A stretch of DNA of 64,000 bases, taken from positions 868,001 through 932,000 of the forward strand of contig NZ_JAGS01000001.1 in assembly GCF_000526775.1 (NCBI RefSeq), read 5' to 3'. Each line of letters begins with the position of its first letter. The stretch's first letter is position 1. The notes under the pieces were generated by a model, which made no database searches, was not told where the DNA came from, and saw only the letters and a list, made by a program, of their open reading frames with translations. The position numbers were made by a program, and so were the translations under genes. This DNA is from Ruminococcus albus AD2013. GTDB taxonomy: Bacteria; Bacillota; Clostridia; Oscillospirales; Ruminococcaceae. Positions 32,638-41,355 of the stretch are shown one piece after another.

Positions 32638-33888
32638 TTATTTATTGTAGAAATCGTTCTGCTTGTCGTATACTACCTGAGCGGTGTATTTCTTTATCGC
32701 ATCAGAATTCTCTTTGATGTCTAACTCTTCGATCCAGCTGTCGATCTTTCCCTGGAACTCATCGCCCTTCATGTTCTGGAGAAGAGTATCATGATTATCA
32801 GAAGCATACTGTTCGCTGTTTTCAGTAATATCGCCCTTCATTACTATGTAATAGAAGCCGTCATCTTCATGAGCAGTTGCCTTACCGATCTCAAGTCCTT
32901 TGATGAATGTTGCAAGCTTTCCTTCATCGGTGTTTTTAGCTTCTTCACCCTGTCCGCCGAGATCGTACATTGTATCGTTATTGGGTTCTTCCGCAGCATC
33001 TTCACTGTCGGTAGCAGTCTCGTCTGATTCTTCATTTTCTGAAGGTGCTTCAGCTTCGTCTGCTGCGCTGTCTTCGGGAGCATCTACCTCAGTAACTGTA
33101 TCAGATGAAGGCATAGGACCTACAACACCGTCTTCTGCAGTGCCGTCTTCATCGGAAGAAGTTGCTTCTTCAAGCTTAGCAGCTGCATATTCATTATACT
33201 CTTTTATAAGATTGTCAAATTCCTCATAGGAAAGACCTTCTGCTTTAGCAAGGTATTCATCACGAATTGCCTCGTTCTCTTTGTTTTCCTTTTCAGCTTC
33301 GGCTGAATCTTCTGCGTTGGATTTCTGTATCCTTATCGCCTTGTATCTTACGTAGTTATCCTCAACGTACTTCTTCATATCTGCATCGGTAACTGCTTCT
33401 ACGCCGTCTGCTGCGTAATAGTAATCGAACAGTCTTGTACGCATTGTCTGAGCTTTGAGCACTGTTCTGATGGATTCTTTGGAAATTCCCTCTTCTTCCA
33501 TCAGGTCTCCGCTGGCATCCCAGATGCTCTTTATATTGTCATTTATGCTCTTAAGTTCTTCATCGGTAAGCTCAAGACCCAGCTCATCGAACTTGTAGGT
33601 TATAGCAATGCATTCTTTTGTGTTCTTCCTTGCCTGCTCAACCAGATAATCACGGAGCTTCTGACCGTCTTTGTCACTGTCGAGGTCGATGATAGCCTGA
33701 CCTGTTGTATAATAAGACATTGTCAGCTCATATGACATTTCGGAATACAGATTGTATATGTACACGCCTGCATTGACTTTTTCGCCGCCCTTATATGTCA
33801 TAACATATCTTGTATCGGAACAGCCCGACATAGTAAACATCATAGCTGCAGCTGAAATTGCAGCAAATGCTTTTTTGATTTTATTCAT
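32638..33888 (-). CDS. PrsA/SurA-like foldase lipoprotein with an acidic insert
   Basis: 416 aa. A lipoprotein signal peptide ends in TMSGC (Cys23). Residues about 30-180 resemble the helical chaperone part of SurA/PrsA (long helices, ELKSINDNIK...). The parvulin PPIase domain is hard to recognise: its place holds a strongly acidic, Pro/Ser/Glu/Asp-rich stretch (about 241-305), then a short ending (IGKATAHEDDGFYYIVMKG) like the PPIase end. Probably an envelope chaperone, maybe without isomerase activity. Monocistronic, with its own promoter. Confidence 0.75.
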   Translation of the reverse strand: MNKIKKAFAAISAAAMMFTMSGCSDTRYVMTYKGGEKVNAGVYIYNLYSEMSYELTMSYYTTGQAIIDLDSDKDGQKLRDYLVEQARKNTKECIAITYKFDELGLELTDEELKSINDNIKSIWDASGDLMEEEGISKESIRTVLKAQTMRTRLFDYYYAADGVEAVTDADMKKYVEDNYVRYKAIRIQKSNAEDSAEAEKENKENEAIRDEYLAKAEGLSYEEFDNLIKEYNEYAAAKLEEATSSDEDGTAEDGVVGPMPSSDTVTEVDAPEDSAADEAEAPSENEESDETATDSEDAAEEPNNDTMYDLGGQGEEAKNTDEGKLATFIKGLEIGKATAHEDDGFYYIVMKGDITENSEQYASDNHDTLLQNMKGDEFQGKIDSWIEELDIKENSDAIKKYTAQVVYDKQNDFYNK

Positions 33889-33941
33889 TTTAATTCCAGA
33901 TCCTTTCCTGCTTTTTTATGAAAACAGACTTTAACTTATAC

Positions 33942-33970
33942 ATTATACAACATTTATCCGTATAAGTCAA
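33942..33970 (-). promoter_or_regulatory. Sigma-A promoter for the PrsA-like gene
   Basis: Minus strand TTGACT (33970-33965), 17-bp spacer, TATAAT (33947-33942). Confidence 0.75.
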
Positions 33971-34015
33971 GAGCTGAATGAAACTTTTTGTATAAGTCTG
34001 TAAAAGTTTATAGGC

Positions 34016-34663
34016 TCACAGTAACGAGATATCTGTATCAAGTGTTATCCTTCTTCCGTTTGAGCGCAGTATGCCTTCGTCATTCAGACGTTTGATCTCA
34101 CGCATCATGGCACTTCTGTCGCAGCAGATGTAATCCGCCAGTTCTGACAGTGATACGGGAAGTTTCTGCTGTATGCATTTCTTGGTATCAAGAAAAAAAC
34201 AGAAAGCGGCGATGACCTTTTCGCGTATTGTACGCCGGCTGAGTATATCTATATGGGCTGCGTATCTGCGGGCTGCTCCTCCGATGATACTGTCTATGAA
34301 AATACTGTGTCTGCTGCATTTTTTATCACAGCCGTCGAGAAGTTTGTTATAGCTTAAATATGCTACACTGCAGGCACTGCCTGCGATAGCACAGCAGGCA
34401 TCAAGTCCTATTTTCGGGAAAACTCCACAGCCGAAGGAATCGCCTTTGCGGCAGATATCGAGTATGCTTTTCTGACCGTCACTGCTGATATTGACTATCA
34501 GCACTGTACCCTCGGTTACTATCGCTGTTTCAGTTAAAGTATTGCTGAGATTTACGACTATCATCTCGCCTTTTGAATATTTGTGGGTATGAGCGCCCAG
34601 ACACTCAGCGGGACTTCCCTCTTTATCTGCCGAATATACGTATCGTGTAATTATTTCACTCAT
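34016..34663 (-). CDS. Crp/Fnr-family regulator, cysteine-rich
   Basis: 215 aa from ATG 34663 (GGAG 8 nt upstream; GTG 34672 rejected). A cyclic-nucleotide-binding-like beta barrel (about 25-120), a dimer helix, and a winged helix-turn-helix with SLSELADYICCDRSAMMREI (171-190). It has 12 cysteines, including a CC pair at 90-91 and CDKKC at 112-116, compatible with an Fe-S or redox sensor. It diverges from nrdD across a palindrome that covers its own -35, so autoregulation and control of anaerobic nucleotide reduction are likely. Confidence 0.88.
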   Translation of the reverse strand: MSEIITRYVYSADKEGSPAECLGAHTHKYSKGEMIVVNLSNTLTETAIVTEGTVLIVNISSDGQKSILDICRKGDSFGCGVFPKIGLDACCAIAGSACSVAYLSYNKLLDGCDKKCSRHSIFIDSIIGGAARRYAAHIDILSRRTIREKVIAAFCFFLDTKKCIQQKLPVSLSELADYICCDRSAMMREIKRLNDEGILRSNGRRITLDTDISLL

Positions 34664-34714
34664 GTTTCTCACTCCATAATGTGATGAAATTTCAAAATAG
34701 ATACTACATCTTGT

Positions 34715-34743
34715 ATTATATCACATTATTGTTGCTTTTGCAA
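34715..34743 (-). promoter_or_regulatory. Sigma-A promoter for the Crp/Fnr gene
   Basis: Minus strand TTGCAA (34743-34738), 17-bp spacer, TATAAT (34720-34715). The -35 lies inside the palindrome 34730-34745. Confidence 0.65.
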
Positions 34744-34745
34744 CA
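34730..34745. promoter_or_regulatory. Palindromic operator candidate shared by the Crp/Fnr gene and nrdD
   Basis: TGTTGC-TTTT-GCAACA, a perfect 6-4-6 inverted repeat with the half-site spacing of Crp/Fnr operators (compare TTGAT-N4-ATCAA). Confidence 0.55.
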
Positions 34746-34772
34746 GACATTCACATTTTTTTGTAGTATAAT
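34744..34772 (+). promoter_or_regulatory. Candidate promoter for nrdD-GNAT-nrdG
   Basis: CAGACA (34744-34749), 17-bp spacer, TATAAT (34767-34772). The poor -35 next to the palindrome fits an activated or repressed promoter. Confidence 0.45.
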
Positions 34773-34833
34773 CAAAACTACCGATATTATTGAGTGATAT
34801 TATGACATTGTGACTTATTCGGAGGAATATAAG

Positions 34834-37005
34834 ATGAAGATAATAAAAAGAAACGGCGCTGAGGAAGTATTTGATCAGGCTAAGATAATTAATGCTATAA
34901 AAAAAGCAAATGCAGCAGGTGAAAAAGGCAGGATAAGCGATGAAGAGATAGCCGATGTCACCGATTACGTTGAATACAAATGCAACAAACTGGGCAGAGC
35001 TGTAACCGTTGAAGAGATACAGGATATGGTAGAGAACCAGCTTATGGCAAAAGGTGCTTTCGAGCTGGCTAGGAGGTATGTAAGATACCGTTACACCCGT
35101 TCTCTCGTAAGAAAGACCAACACCACCGATAACAAAATACTCAGCCTTATCGAGTGCGCAAACGAAGAGGTCAAGCAGGAAAACTCCAATAAGAACCCTG
35201 CTGTCAACAGTGTACAGCGTGACTATATGGCAGGCGAAGTCAGCCGTGACCTTACAAAAAGGCTTCTCCTTCCCCCCGATATTGTTGAGGCTCACGAGGC
35301 AGGCATAATCCATTTTCATGATACGGATTATTATGCACAGCATATGCACAACTGTGACCTTGTCAATCTCGAAGATATGCTGCAGAACGGTACTGTTATC
35401 AGTGAGACACTTATTGAGAAACCTCACAGTTTTTCCACTGCCTGCAATATCGCTACACAGATAATCGCCCAGGTAGCTTCAAATCAGTACGGCGGACAAA
35501 GCATCAGCCTTGCTCATCTAGCGCCTTTCGTTCAGATATCCAGAGTCAAGATACGCAAGGAGCTTGAGGTCGAGATGGCAAAGCTGGGTGTTACACCTAC
35601 TCAGGAAAAGCTTGAAATGATAACCGAAGAAAGGTTGCGCAGAGAGATAACCAGAGGTGTACAGACGATACAGTATCAGGTCGTTACTCTGCTGACTACC
35701 AATGGACAGGCACCTTTTGTTACTGTGTTCATGTATCTTAATGAAGCTAAGAACGAGCAGGAAAAGAAAGACCTTGCAATGATAATCGAGGAGACCCTGA
35801 AACAGCGTGCCGAAGGCGTTAAGAACGAATCAGGAGTATGGGTCACTCCTGCCTTTCCGAAACTGATATATGTGCTTGAAGAGGATAACATCGATGAGGG
35901 CACGCCTTACTTCTACCTGACTAAGCTTGCTGCTAAATGTACTGCAAAGCGTATGGTGCCCGATTATATCTCAGAGAAGGTTATGAAGAAGCTGAAAGTC
36001 GATAAAAACGGTGAGGGACACTGCTATACCTGCATGGGATGCAGAAGTTTCCTGACACCTTATATAGATGAAAACGGCAAGCCTAAGTATTACGGACGCT
36101 TCAACCAGGGCGTTGTTACGATAAATCTTGTTGATATCGCGCTTTCAAGCTCAAAGAATATGGAGAACTTCTGGAAGATATTCGATGACAGGCTGGAGCT
36201 CTGTTACAGAGCACTGATGTGCAGACACGAACGTCTTAAAGGTACACTTTCAGATGCTGCACCGATACTGTGGCAGTACGGTGCGCTGGCACGACTTAAA
36301 AAGGGTGAAACGATAGACAAACTGCTGTTTGGCGGTTATTCGACTATATCTCTTGGATATGCGGGACTTTACGAGTGCGTGAAGTACATGACAGGCAAGA
36401 GCCACACCGACCCGGAAGCAAAGCCTTTCGCACTGGAGATAATGCAGCACATGAATGATGCCTGCAAGAAGTGGAAAGAAAAAGAGAACATCGATTTCTC
36501 AATATATGGAACTCCCCTTGAATCGACTACTTACAAGTTCGCAAGATGTCTGCAAAAGAGGTTTGGTATCGTCGAGGGTATTACCGACAAGAGCTACATC
36601 ACAAACAGCTATCATGTCCATGTGACCGAGCAGATCGATGCTTTCACAAAGCTGAAATTCGAAAGCGAGTTCCAGCATCTCTCTCCCGGCGGTGCAATAA
36701 GCTATGTAGAAGTTCCCAATATGCAGAAAAATATTCCTGCTGTGCTGAAAGTTATCAGATTCATCTACGATAATATAATGTACGCTGAACTGAATACCAA
36801 GAGCGACTACTGCCAGGTATGCGGATTTGACGGCGAGATACAGATCGTTGAAGATGACGGCAAGCTTATCTGGGAGTGTCCTCAGTGCCACAACCGCGAC
36901 CAAAACAAGATGAACGTTGCAAGACGTACCTGCGGTTACATCGGCACACAGTACTGGAACCAGGGAAGAACACAGGAAATTCGAGACAGAGTTCTGCACC
37001 TGTGA
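34834..37005 (+). CDS. nrdD: Anaerobic (class III) ribonucleoside-triphosphate reductase
   Basis: 723 aa from ATG 34834 (GGAGGA 8 nt upstream). An N-terminal ATP-cone (about 1-90) for allostery, catalytic barrel cysteines in HCYTCMGCR, a zinc site CQVCG...CPQC, and the glycyl-radical loop RRTCGYIG near the C terminus (Gly701). It makes deoxynucleotides without oxygen, using the radical installed by NrdG two genes downstream. The divergent regulator and palindrome suggest redox or metabolite control. Confidence 0.96.
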   Translation: MKIIKRNGAEEVFDQAKIINAIKKANAAGEKGRISDEEIADVTDYVEYKCNKLGRAVTVEEIQDMVENQLMAKGAFELARRYVRYRYTRSLVRKTNTTDNKILSLIECANEEVKQENSNKNPAVNSVQRDYMAGEVSRDLTKRLLLPPDIVEAHEAGIIHFHDTDYYAQHMHNCDLVNLEDMLQNGTVISETLIEKPHSFSTACNIATQIIAQVASNQYGGQSISLAHLAPFVQISRVKIRKELEVEMAKLGVTPTQEKLEMITEERLRREITRGVQTIQYQVVTLLTTNGQAPFVTVFMYLNEAKNEQEKKDLAMIIEETLKQRAEGVKNESGVWVTPAFPKLIYVLEEDNIDEGTPYFYLTKLAAKCTAKRMVPDYISEKVMKKLKVDKNGEGHCYTCMGCRSFLTPYIDENGKPKYYGRFNQGVVTINLVDIALSSSKNMENFWKIFDDRLELCYRALMCRHERLKGTLSDAAPILWQYGALARLKKGETIDKLLFGGYSTISLGYAGLYECVKYMTGKSHTDPEAKPFALEIMQHMNDACKKWKEKENIDFSIYGTPLESTTYKFARCLQKRFGIVEGITDKSYITNSYHVHVTEQIDAFTKLKFESEFQHLSPGGAISYVEVPNMQKNIPAVLKVIRFIYDNIMYAELNTKSDYCQVCGFDGEIQIVEDDGKLIWECPQCHNRDQNKMNVARRTCGYIGTQYWNQGRTQEIRDRVLHL

Positions 37006-37033
37006 TAATATATCGGGATACGGGAGATAAGGT

Positions 37034-37486
37034 ATGGTAGAGCTAAGACCTGTTGACAAGAACAATATCGATGATGTGCTGACTCTGGAAGTTCATGAAT
37101 ACCAGAAAAGCTATGTTTCAACTGTGGCAGAATCTTTGGCACAGGCTTATGTCTATAATGATAATGCATACCCATTTGCGGTGTACAGCGGCGATGAAAT
37201 AGTCGGATTCATAATGATGGGCTACTACGAGGTCAAGCAATATTACACTTTGTGGAAATTCCTCATAGATAAAGACCATCAGCGCAGGGGCTATGGCAGA
37301 CAGGCACTCGCTCTTGGAATAAAATTCCTCAAAGACAGGTTCGATGTCGATTCTGTTTATACAGGAGTAGTTCCAGGCAATGCAGTCGCAAACCGATTGT
37401 ACCGTTCGGTAGGATTCGTACCCACCGGGCTTATCGAACTTGGAATGGAAGAGATGCGACTTGTACTTTCACAGGAAGGACAGTGA
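37034..37486 (+). CDS. GNAT-family N-acetyltransferase
   Basis: 150 aa. The acetyl-CoA loop is QRRGYGRQAL, with C-terminal VPGNAVANRLYRSVGF, as in diamine/spermidine acetyltransferases such as BltD. It sits between nrdD and nrdG, 28 bp after nrdD and 4 bp before nrdG, so it is in the same operon. A polyamine substrate is only suggested. Confidence 0.85.
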   Translation: MVELRPVDKNNIDDVLTLEVHEYQKSYVSTVAESLAQAYVYNDNAYPFAVYSGDEIVGFIMMGYYEVKQYYTLWKFLIDKDHQRRGYGRQALALGIKFLKDRFDVDSVYTGVVPGNAVANRLYRSVGFVPTGLIELGMEEMRLVLSQEGQ

Positions 37487-37490
37487 GCAA

Positions 37491-38015
37491 ATGTACTATG
37501 GTGAGATAAAAAACTGCGATATCGCGGACGGCATAGGCGTAAGAGTCAGTCTTTTTGTTTCGGGGTGCAGACACCACTGTGAGGGCTGTTTCAATGCGAT
37601 GACATGGGATTTTGAGTACGGCAAACCATTCACCGAAGGAACCGAAAATGAACTGCTTGAAATGCTTTCACCTGACTATATAGATGGTCTTACACTGTTG
37701 GGCGGTGAACCGATGGAACCCGATAATCAGCGGGCTTTGGTACCTTTCATGCGTAGAGTCAGGGAAAAGTATCCCGACAAAAGTATATGGTGCTACACAG
37801 GCTGTGTGCTTGAAGATGAACTTCTCCGTGAAAGTACGTGGCGATGCGAGTACACTGACGAAATGCTTTCAATGATCGATGTTCTTGTTGACGGAAGATT
37901 CATTCTCGCACGCAGGAACATTTCACTTGCCTTCCGCGGGTCGGACAATCAGAGGATAATCGATCTGAAAAAGACGCTGGCACAGGGCAATACAATAACT
38001 CTCGATCTGGATTAA
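37491..38015 (+). CDS. nrdG: Anaerobic ribonucleotide reductase activating protein
   Basis: 174 aa radical-SAM activase. The CxxxCxxC is GCRHHCEGCFN (about 27-37), followed by LLGGEPM. It generates the glycyl radical on NrdD. ATG 37491 gives the usual MYYGEIKNCDIADG-type N terminus; earlier in-frame starts overlap the GNAT gene. AAGGA lies 11 nt upstream. Confidence 0.94.
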   Translation: MYYGEIKNCDIADGIGVRVSLFVSGCRHHCEGCFNAMTWDFEYGKPFTEGTENELLEMLSPDYIDGLTLLGGEPMEPDNQRALVPFMRRVREKYPDKSIWCYTGCVLEDELLRESTWRCEYTDEMLSMIDVLVDGRFILARRNISLAFRGSDNQRIIDLKKTLAQGNTITLDLD

Positions 38016-38017
38016 AT

Positions 38018-38050
38018 TTATCCCGTGAACATATAATGTCCACGGGATAA
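38018..38050. terminator. Hairpin between nrdG and the convergent XRE gene
   Basis: TTATCCCGTG (38018-38027) pairs with CACGGGATAA (38041-38050). U-runs are weak on both sides. Confidence 0.55.
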
Positions 38051-38051
38051 T

Positions 38052-38492
38052 TCAGCTTTTCCAGTGTTTGAGTTTGGGAAGTTCCTGAGATAAATATTCT
38101 CTGGCTTTCTCGGGTGGAAATTGGTCATTGGATATATGTCCAACAAGAAATTCTGTCAGATCGTCTAATGATGAATAAATAAACTTTCCGTCGGTGTAGC
38201 ACCACTTGCAGTATTCCTCGTTGAATGTACCGTCAACTTCCCTGCTGATGCTTGTATCATCAAGGGGCATACCACAGCACTGACATATAAGTTTTCTTGG
38301 CGAACCAAGGATAGTATTTATCGAAACATCGAAGAGTCTAGACAACAGTTTCAATGTTTCGGTATTTGGTACAGTTTCGCCATTTTCCCAGCGTGATACA
38401 GCCTGACGGGTAACAAATACCTTATCGGCAAGTTCTTCCTGTGAAAGTCCGAGTTTAGTGCGAAGTTCGTGAATGATAGTTTTGGTTTCCAT
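38052..38492 (-). CDS. XRE-family regulator with C-terminal zinc ribbon
   Basis: 146 aa. An N-terminal helix-turn-helix (LGLSQEELADKVFVTRQAVS, about 14-33), then a four-Cys ribbon CQCCGMPL ... CKWC (about 70-98) of the putative zinc-ribbon (PF12674) type. Such fusions are common in Firmicutes, but target and signal are unknown. GGAGGAG precedes ATG 38492. Own promoter. Confidence 0.85.
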   Translation of the reverse strand: METKTIIHELRTKLGLSQEELADKVFVTRQAVSRWENGETVPNTETLKLLSRLFDVSINTILGSPRKLICQCCGMPLDDTSISREVDGTFNEEYCKWCYTDGKFIYSSLDDLTEFLVGHISNDQFPPEKAREYLSQELPKLKHWKS

Positions 38493-38515
38493 GGCGTATC
38501 TCCTCCTTTATGCAC

Positions 38516-38544
38516 ATTATACCACAAAAGTCCCGTCAATTCAA
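38516..38544 (-). promoter_or_regulatory. Sigma-A promoter for the XRE/zinc-ribbon gene
   Basis: Minus strand TTGAAT (38544-38539), 17-bp spacer ending TGG, TATAAT (38521-38516). Confidence 0.65.
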
Positions 38545-38645
38545 GCAACTCGCTGTTGCTTAAAGATTGCTTGTCCGCCAGAGAAAAACAAGCGTATTTC
38601 ACAAACGCACACAATAATCGTTGGTAAAGTTTGTATATTTGACTA

Positions 38646-38674
38646 TTGACTATTTCGGGTAAATTGGGTATACT
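38646..38674 (+). promoter_or_regulatory. Sigma-A promoter for aspartate kinase
   Basis: TTGACT (38646-38651), 17-bp spacer, TATACT (38669-38674). No lysine riboswitch fits in the roughly 55-nt leader. Confidence 0.7.
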
Positions 38675-38736
38675 TTTTAAGGTGCTAAAATGCATGAACA
38701 GTATTTAATTTAAGTTAAGAAGGGGTCTGAACAATA

Positions 38737-40056
38737 ATGACTAAGGTAGTAAAATTCGGCGGAAGCTCACTGGCCAGCGCTGAACAGTTCAAGAAGGTTA
38801 AGGATATAATCACTGCAGAGGATTCTAGAAGATTCGTAGTTCCTTCTGCACCCGGAAAGAGATTTTCTGCAGACACTAAGGTTACAGATATGCTTTACGG
38901 CTGCTATGATCTTGCTGCAAAGGGCAAGGATTTCACTAAGGAATTCGATGCTATAAAGGAAAGATACAACGGTATAATCAGCGAACTTGGTCTTGATATG
39001 TCTCTGGAAAACGAGTTCAACGTTATAAAGGCTTGCTTCATCGGTAAGGCCGGCAGAGACTATGCTGCTTCCAGAGGTGAGTTCCTGAATGGTATGGTAC
39101 TTGCAAATTATCTGGGTTATAATTTCATCGATGCTGCCGATGTCATTTTCTTCGACGAAAGAGGTCAGTTCGATGCAAAGCGTACAAACAAGGTGCTCTC
39201 CGAGAAACTTGAAGGTCTTGATAATGCTGTTGTTCCCGGTTTCTACGGCTCTATGCCCAACGATACCATCAAGACATTCTCCAGAGGCGGTTCTGATATC
39301 ACAGGTTCTATCGTAGCTGCTGCTGTAAATGCAGATCTCTATGAGAACTGGACCGATACTTCAGGATTCCTGACAACAGACCCCAGAATAGTTAAGGATC
39401 CCGCTCCTATAACCACTATCACTTATAAAGAGCTGAGAGAGCTTTCTTACATGGGTGCAAGCGTGTTCCATGAGGACGCTATCTTCCCTGTCAGAAAAGC
39501 AGGTATTGCTATAAACATCAAGAACACCAATGCTCCCGAGGCTCCCGGTACTCTTATAGTTGAGTCTACTTCTCAGAAGCCCGCATACACCATCACAGGT
39601 ATCGCAGGTAAGAAGGGCTTCACCGTAATCAATATCGAAAAAGATATGATGAATGCTGAACTCGGTTTCGGCAGAAGAGTTCTTGAAGTATTCGAAAAGA
39701 ACGGCGTAAGCTTTGAGCATATGCCTTCAGGTATCGACACTATGTCAGTTATCGTTACTCAGGAAGAGTTCGCTGACAAGGAGCAGGAGATACTTGCAGG
39801 TCTCCACAGAAACTGTCACCCCGATATGATCGAGATCGAGACAGATCTTGCACTTATTGCAGTTGTGGGCAGAGCTATGAAGGCTAACAGAGGTACAGCA
39901 GGCAGAATATTCTCTGCACTTGCACATTCTCACGTAAATGTTAAGATGATCGACCAGGGCTCCAGTGAGCTGAATGTCATCATCGGTGTAAGCGAGAGCG
40001 ATTTTGAGACTGCTGTTAAGTCTATCTATGATATCTTCGTTGAGACCAAGCTTTGA
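38737..40056 (+). CDS. lysC: Aspartate kinase
   Basis: 439 aa. The N-terminal kinase motif KFGGSS (6-11), TDPRIV and a FSRGGSDITGS segment match aspartokinases; the C-terminal about 150 residues form two ACT domains (GFTVINIEK..., LALIAVVGRAMK) for amino-acid feedback. It catalyses the first step to Lys, Met and Thr. Monocistronic, with a terminator just after. The gene symbol is by role; which end product feeds back cannot be read. Confidence 0.93.
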   Translation: MTKVVKFGGSSLASAEQFKKVKDIITAEDSRRFVVPSAPGKRFSADTKVTDMLYGCYDLAAKGKDFTKEFDAIKERYNGIISELGLDMSLENEFNVIKACFIGKAGRDYAASRGEFLNGMVLANYLGYNFIDAADVIFFDERGQFDAKRTNKVLSEKLEGLDNAVVPGFYGSMPNDTIKTFSRGGSDITGSIVAAAVNADLYENWTDTSGFLTTDPRIVKDPAPITTITYKELRELSYMGASVFHEDAIFPVRKAGIAINIKNTNAPEAPGTLIVESTSQKPAYTITGIAGKKGFTVINIEKDMMNAELGFGRRVLEVFEKNGVSFEHMPSGIDTMSVIVTQEEFADKEQEILAGLHRNCHPDMIEIETDLALIAVVGRAMKANRGTAGRIFSALAHSHVNVKMIDQGSSELNVIIGVSESDFETAVKSIYDIFVETKL

Positions 40057-40092
40057 TAAAAACCTTTAAGGAAGTATAGATCTTTATAGATC

Positions 40093-40128
40093 ACAGTCCG
40101 TACATAATTTTTGTGCGGACTGTTTTTT
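40093..40128 (+). terminator. Intrinsic terminator after aspartate kinase
   Basis: ACAGTCCGTACA pairs with TGTGCGGACTGT (one G-U), followed by TTTTT. Confidence 0.85.
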
Positions 40129-40151
40129 CATTTCGTTATCAGATAAAACGG

Positions 40152-40180
40152 TTGACTAAAGAGTGCAAATGATGTATAAT
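40152..40180 (+). promoter_or_regulatory. Sigma-A promoter for the TraB/GumN lipoprotein
   Basis: TTGACT (40152-40157), 17-bp spacer, TATAAT (40175-40180). This excludes start codons before about 40187. Confidence 0.7.
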
Positions 40181-40255
40181 CTGAATACAGAAAGTATCCC
40201 GAGCATGCTTACTGCATATAGCTTAATTAATATTTGTGAAAAAGGAACGATGACA

Positions 40256-41305
40256 ATGTATACAAATAAAAAACGTAAACTTGCAGTACTCTGCGCAGCT
40301 GTTATGACCTCAGTTATTCTTGGGAGCTGCGGTGGTGAGAAAGATGATTCTTCATCTAAAAAGGCCGATGTTTCGGTACCCGAAACTGTTACACTCTCTA
40401 CGCAAAAAGATGAACCTGATGAGCTCACTGATCTTGATACAACAGGCGAATCCGATATCACTCCTGCTATCTGGACTGTCAAAGGAGAAAACGGAACTGA
40501 GGTAACGCTGACAGGTTCGATGCACGCGCTGAAAAAAAGCGATTATCCAATGCCTAATGAGATACGCAGTGCTTATGAAAAAGCTGATGTTCTTGCAGTT
40601 GAAGCTGATCTTACTCAATCGGGTTCAATAACTTTCCAGTCTGCCATGCTGGCTGCTATGTATTACGATGATACAGATGATAAGCTTTCAAATCATATCT
40701 CCGATAATGGATATAAAGCACTTGAAAAGTATCTTGATCTGTACTCACTGGATATATCATCCTACTCGAATATGAGACCATGGGCTGTGTATACCGTGGT
40801 GGAAAATCTTTCGCTTGCCAAAAGCGATCTTTCAGGTGATATGGGTCTTGACAAATATCTGCTTTTAAAAGCCCATAGTGACGATAAAGAAATCTATGAA
40901 GTAGAGGGCTTGGAATTCCAGTTTGATCTTTTTGCTGAACTTTCCGACGATGTGTACAGTATGCTGTTTGAATCCCGAGAAAACAGGACGGTCGAAAACG
41001 ACCTCAGTGAACTTGAAGAGCTTCACCAAGCTTGGGCATCAGGTGATCTCGACTATATTGAAAAAGCTTCAAATGAGGAAATCGAGACCGACGACAAGTA
41101 TGCCGCTGCCATCGAAGAATACCAGTCTAAGATCTATACAAACAGAAACAAGGTCATGACAGAGTCCGTAGAGAATTTCCTGAAGGGCGACAAAAATGTT
41201 TTGTTTGTTGTGGGCGCTGCCCATTATGCAGGTGATGAGGGCATAATCTCTCTGCTTGAAAAAGACGGATACACCGTTGAACGAGTTGAATATAACCCTG
41301 ACTGA
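40256..41305 (+). CDS. TraB/GumN-family lipoprotein
   Basis: 349 aa from ATG 40256 (AAAGGAA 8 nt upstream). Lipobox ILGSC near residue 23, then a Ser/Lys/Asp linker. The TraB/GumN (Tiki-like) domain shows LTGSMHALKKSDYPMP with the conserved GS.H, and VLFVVGAAHYAGDEGI near the end with the second GxxH. Relatives are metal-dependent proteases or haem-binding proteins; the activity here is unknown. Surface-anchored. Confidence 0.85.
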   Translation: MYTNKKRKLAVLCAAVMTSVILGSCGGEKDDSSSKKADVSVPETVTLSTQKDEPDELTDLDTTGESDITPAIWTVKGENGTEVTLTGSMHALKKSDYPMPNEIRSAYEKADVLAVEADLTQSGSITFQSAMLAAMYYDDTDDKLSNHISDNGYKALEKYLDLYSLDISSYSNMRPWAVYTVVENLSLAKSDLSGDMGLDKYLLLKAHSDDKEIYEVEGLEFQFDLFAELSDDVYSMLFESRENRTVENDLSELEELHQAWASGDLDYIEKASNEEIETDDKYAAAIEEYQSKIYTNRNKVMTESVENFLKGDKNVLFVVGAAHYAGDEGIISLLEKDGYTVERVEYNPD

Positions 41306-41314
41306 AAAATACCA

Positions 41315-41350
41315 AACGGCACTGCAAACCGATGCAGTGCCGTTGTTCTT
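41315..41350. terminator. Bidirectional terminator
   Basis: AACGGCACTGC / GCAGTGCCGTT with an AAACCGAT loop, between the lipoprotein gene and the convergent glgA. GTTCTTTTG on the plus side. Confidence 0.75.
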
Positions 41351-41355
41351 TTGTA

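Noticed and set aside
33981..34009. AAACTTTT/AAAAGTTT inverted repeat after the Crp/Fnr gene as a terminator
   Set aside because: AT-only arms with a 13-nt loop and no U-run; likely chance.
34726..35427. 233-codon minus-strand frame opposite nrdD
   Set aside because: Covers the nrdD start and promoter region; Cys/Phe/Tyr-rich shadow composition.
36499..37065. 188-codon minus-strand frame opposite the nrdD end
   Set aside because: Runs antisense through the conserved glycyl-radical domain; no motif.
38351..38695. 114-codon minus-strand frame overlapping the XRE gene and its promoter
   Set aside because: Frame-shifted over the helix-turn-helix gene and includes the promoter region; not coding.
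38675..38736. Lysine riboswitch before aspartate kinase
   Set aside because: The leader is only about 55 nt and lacks room for the fold.
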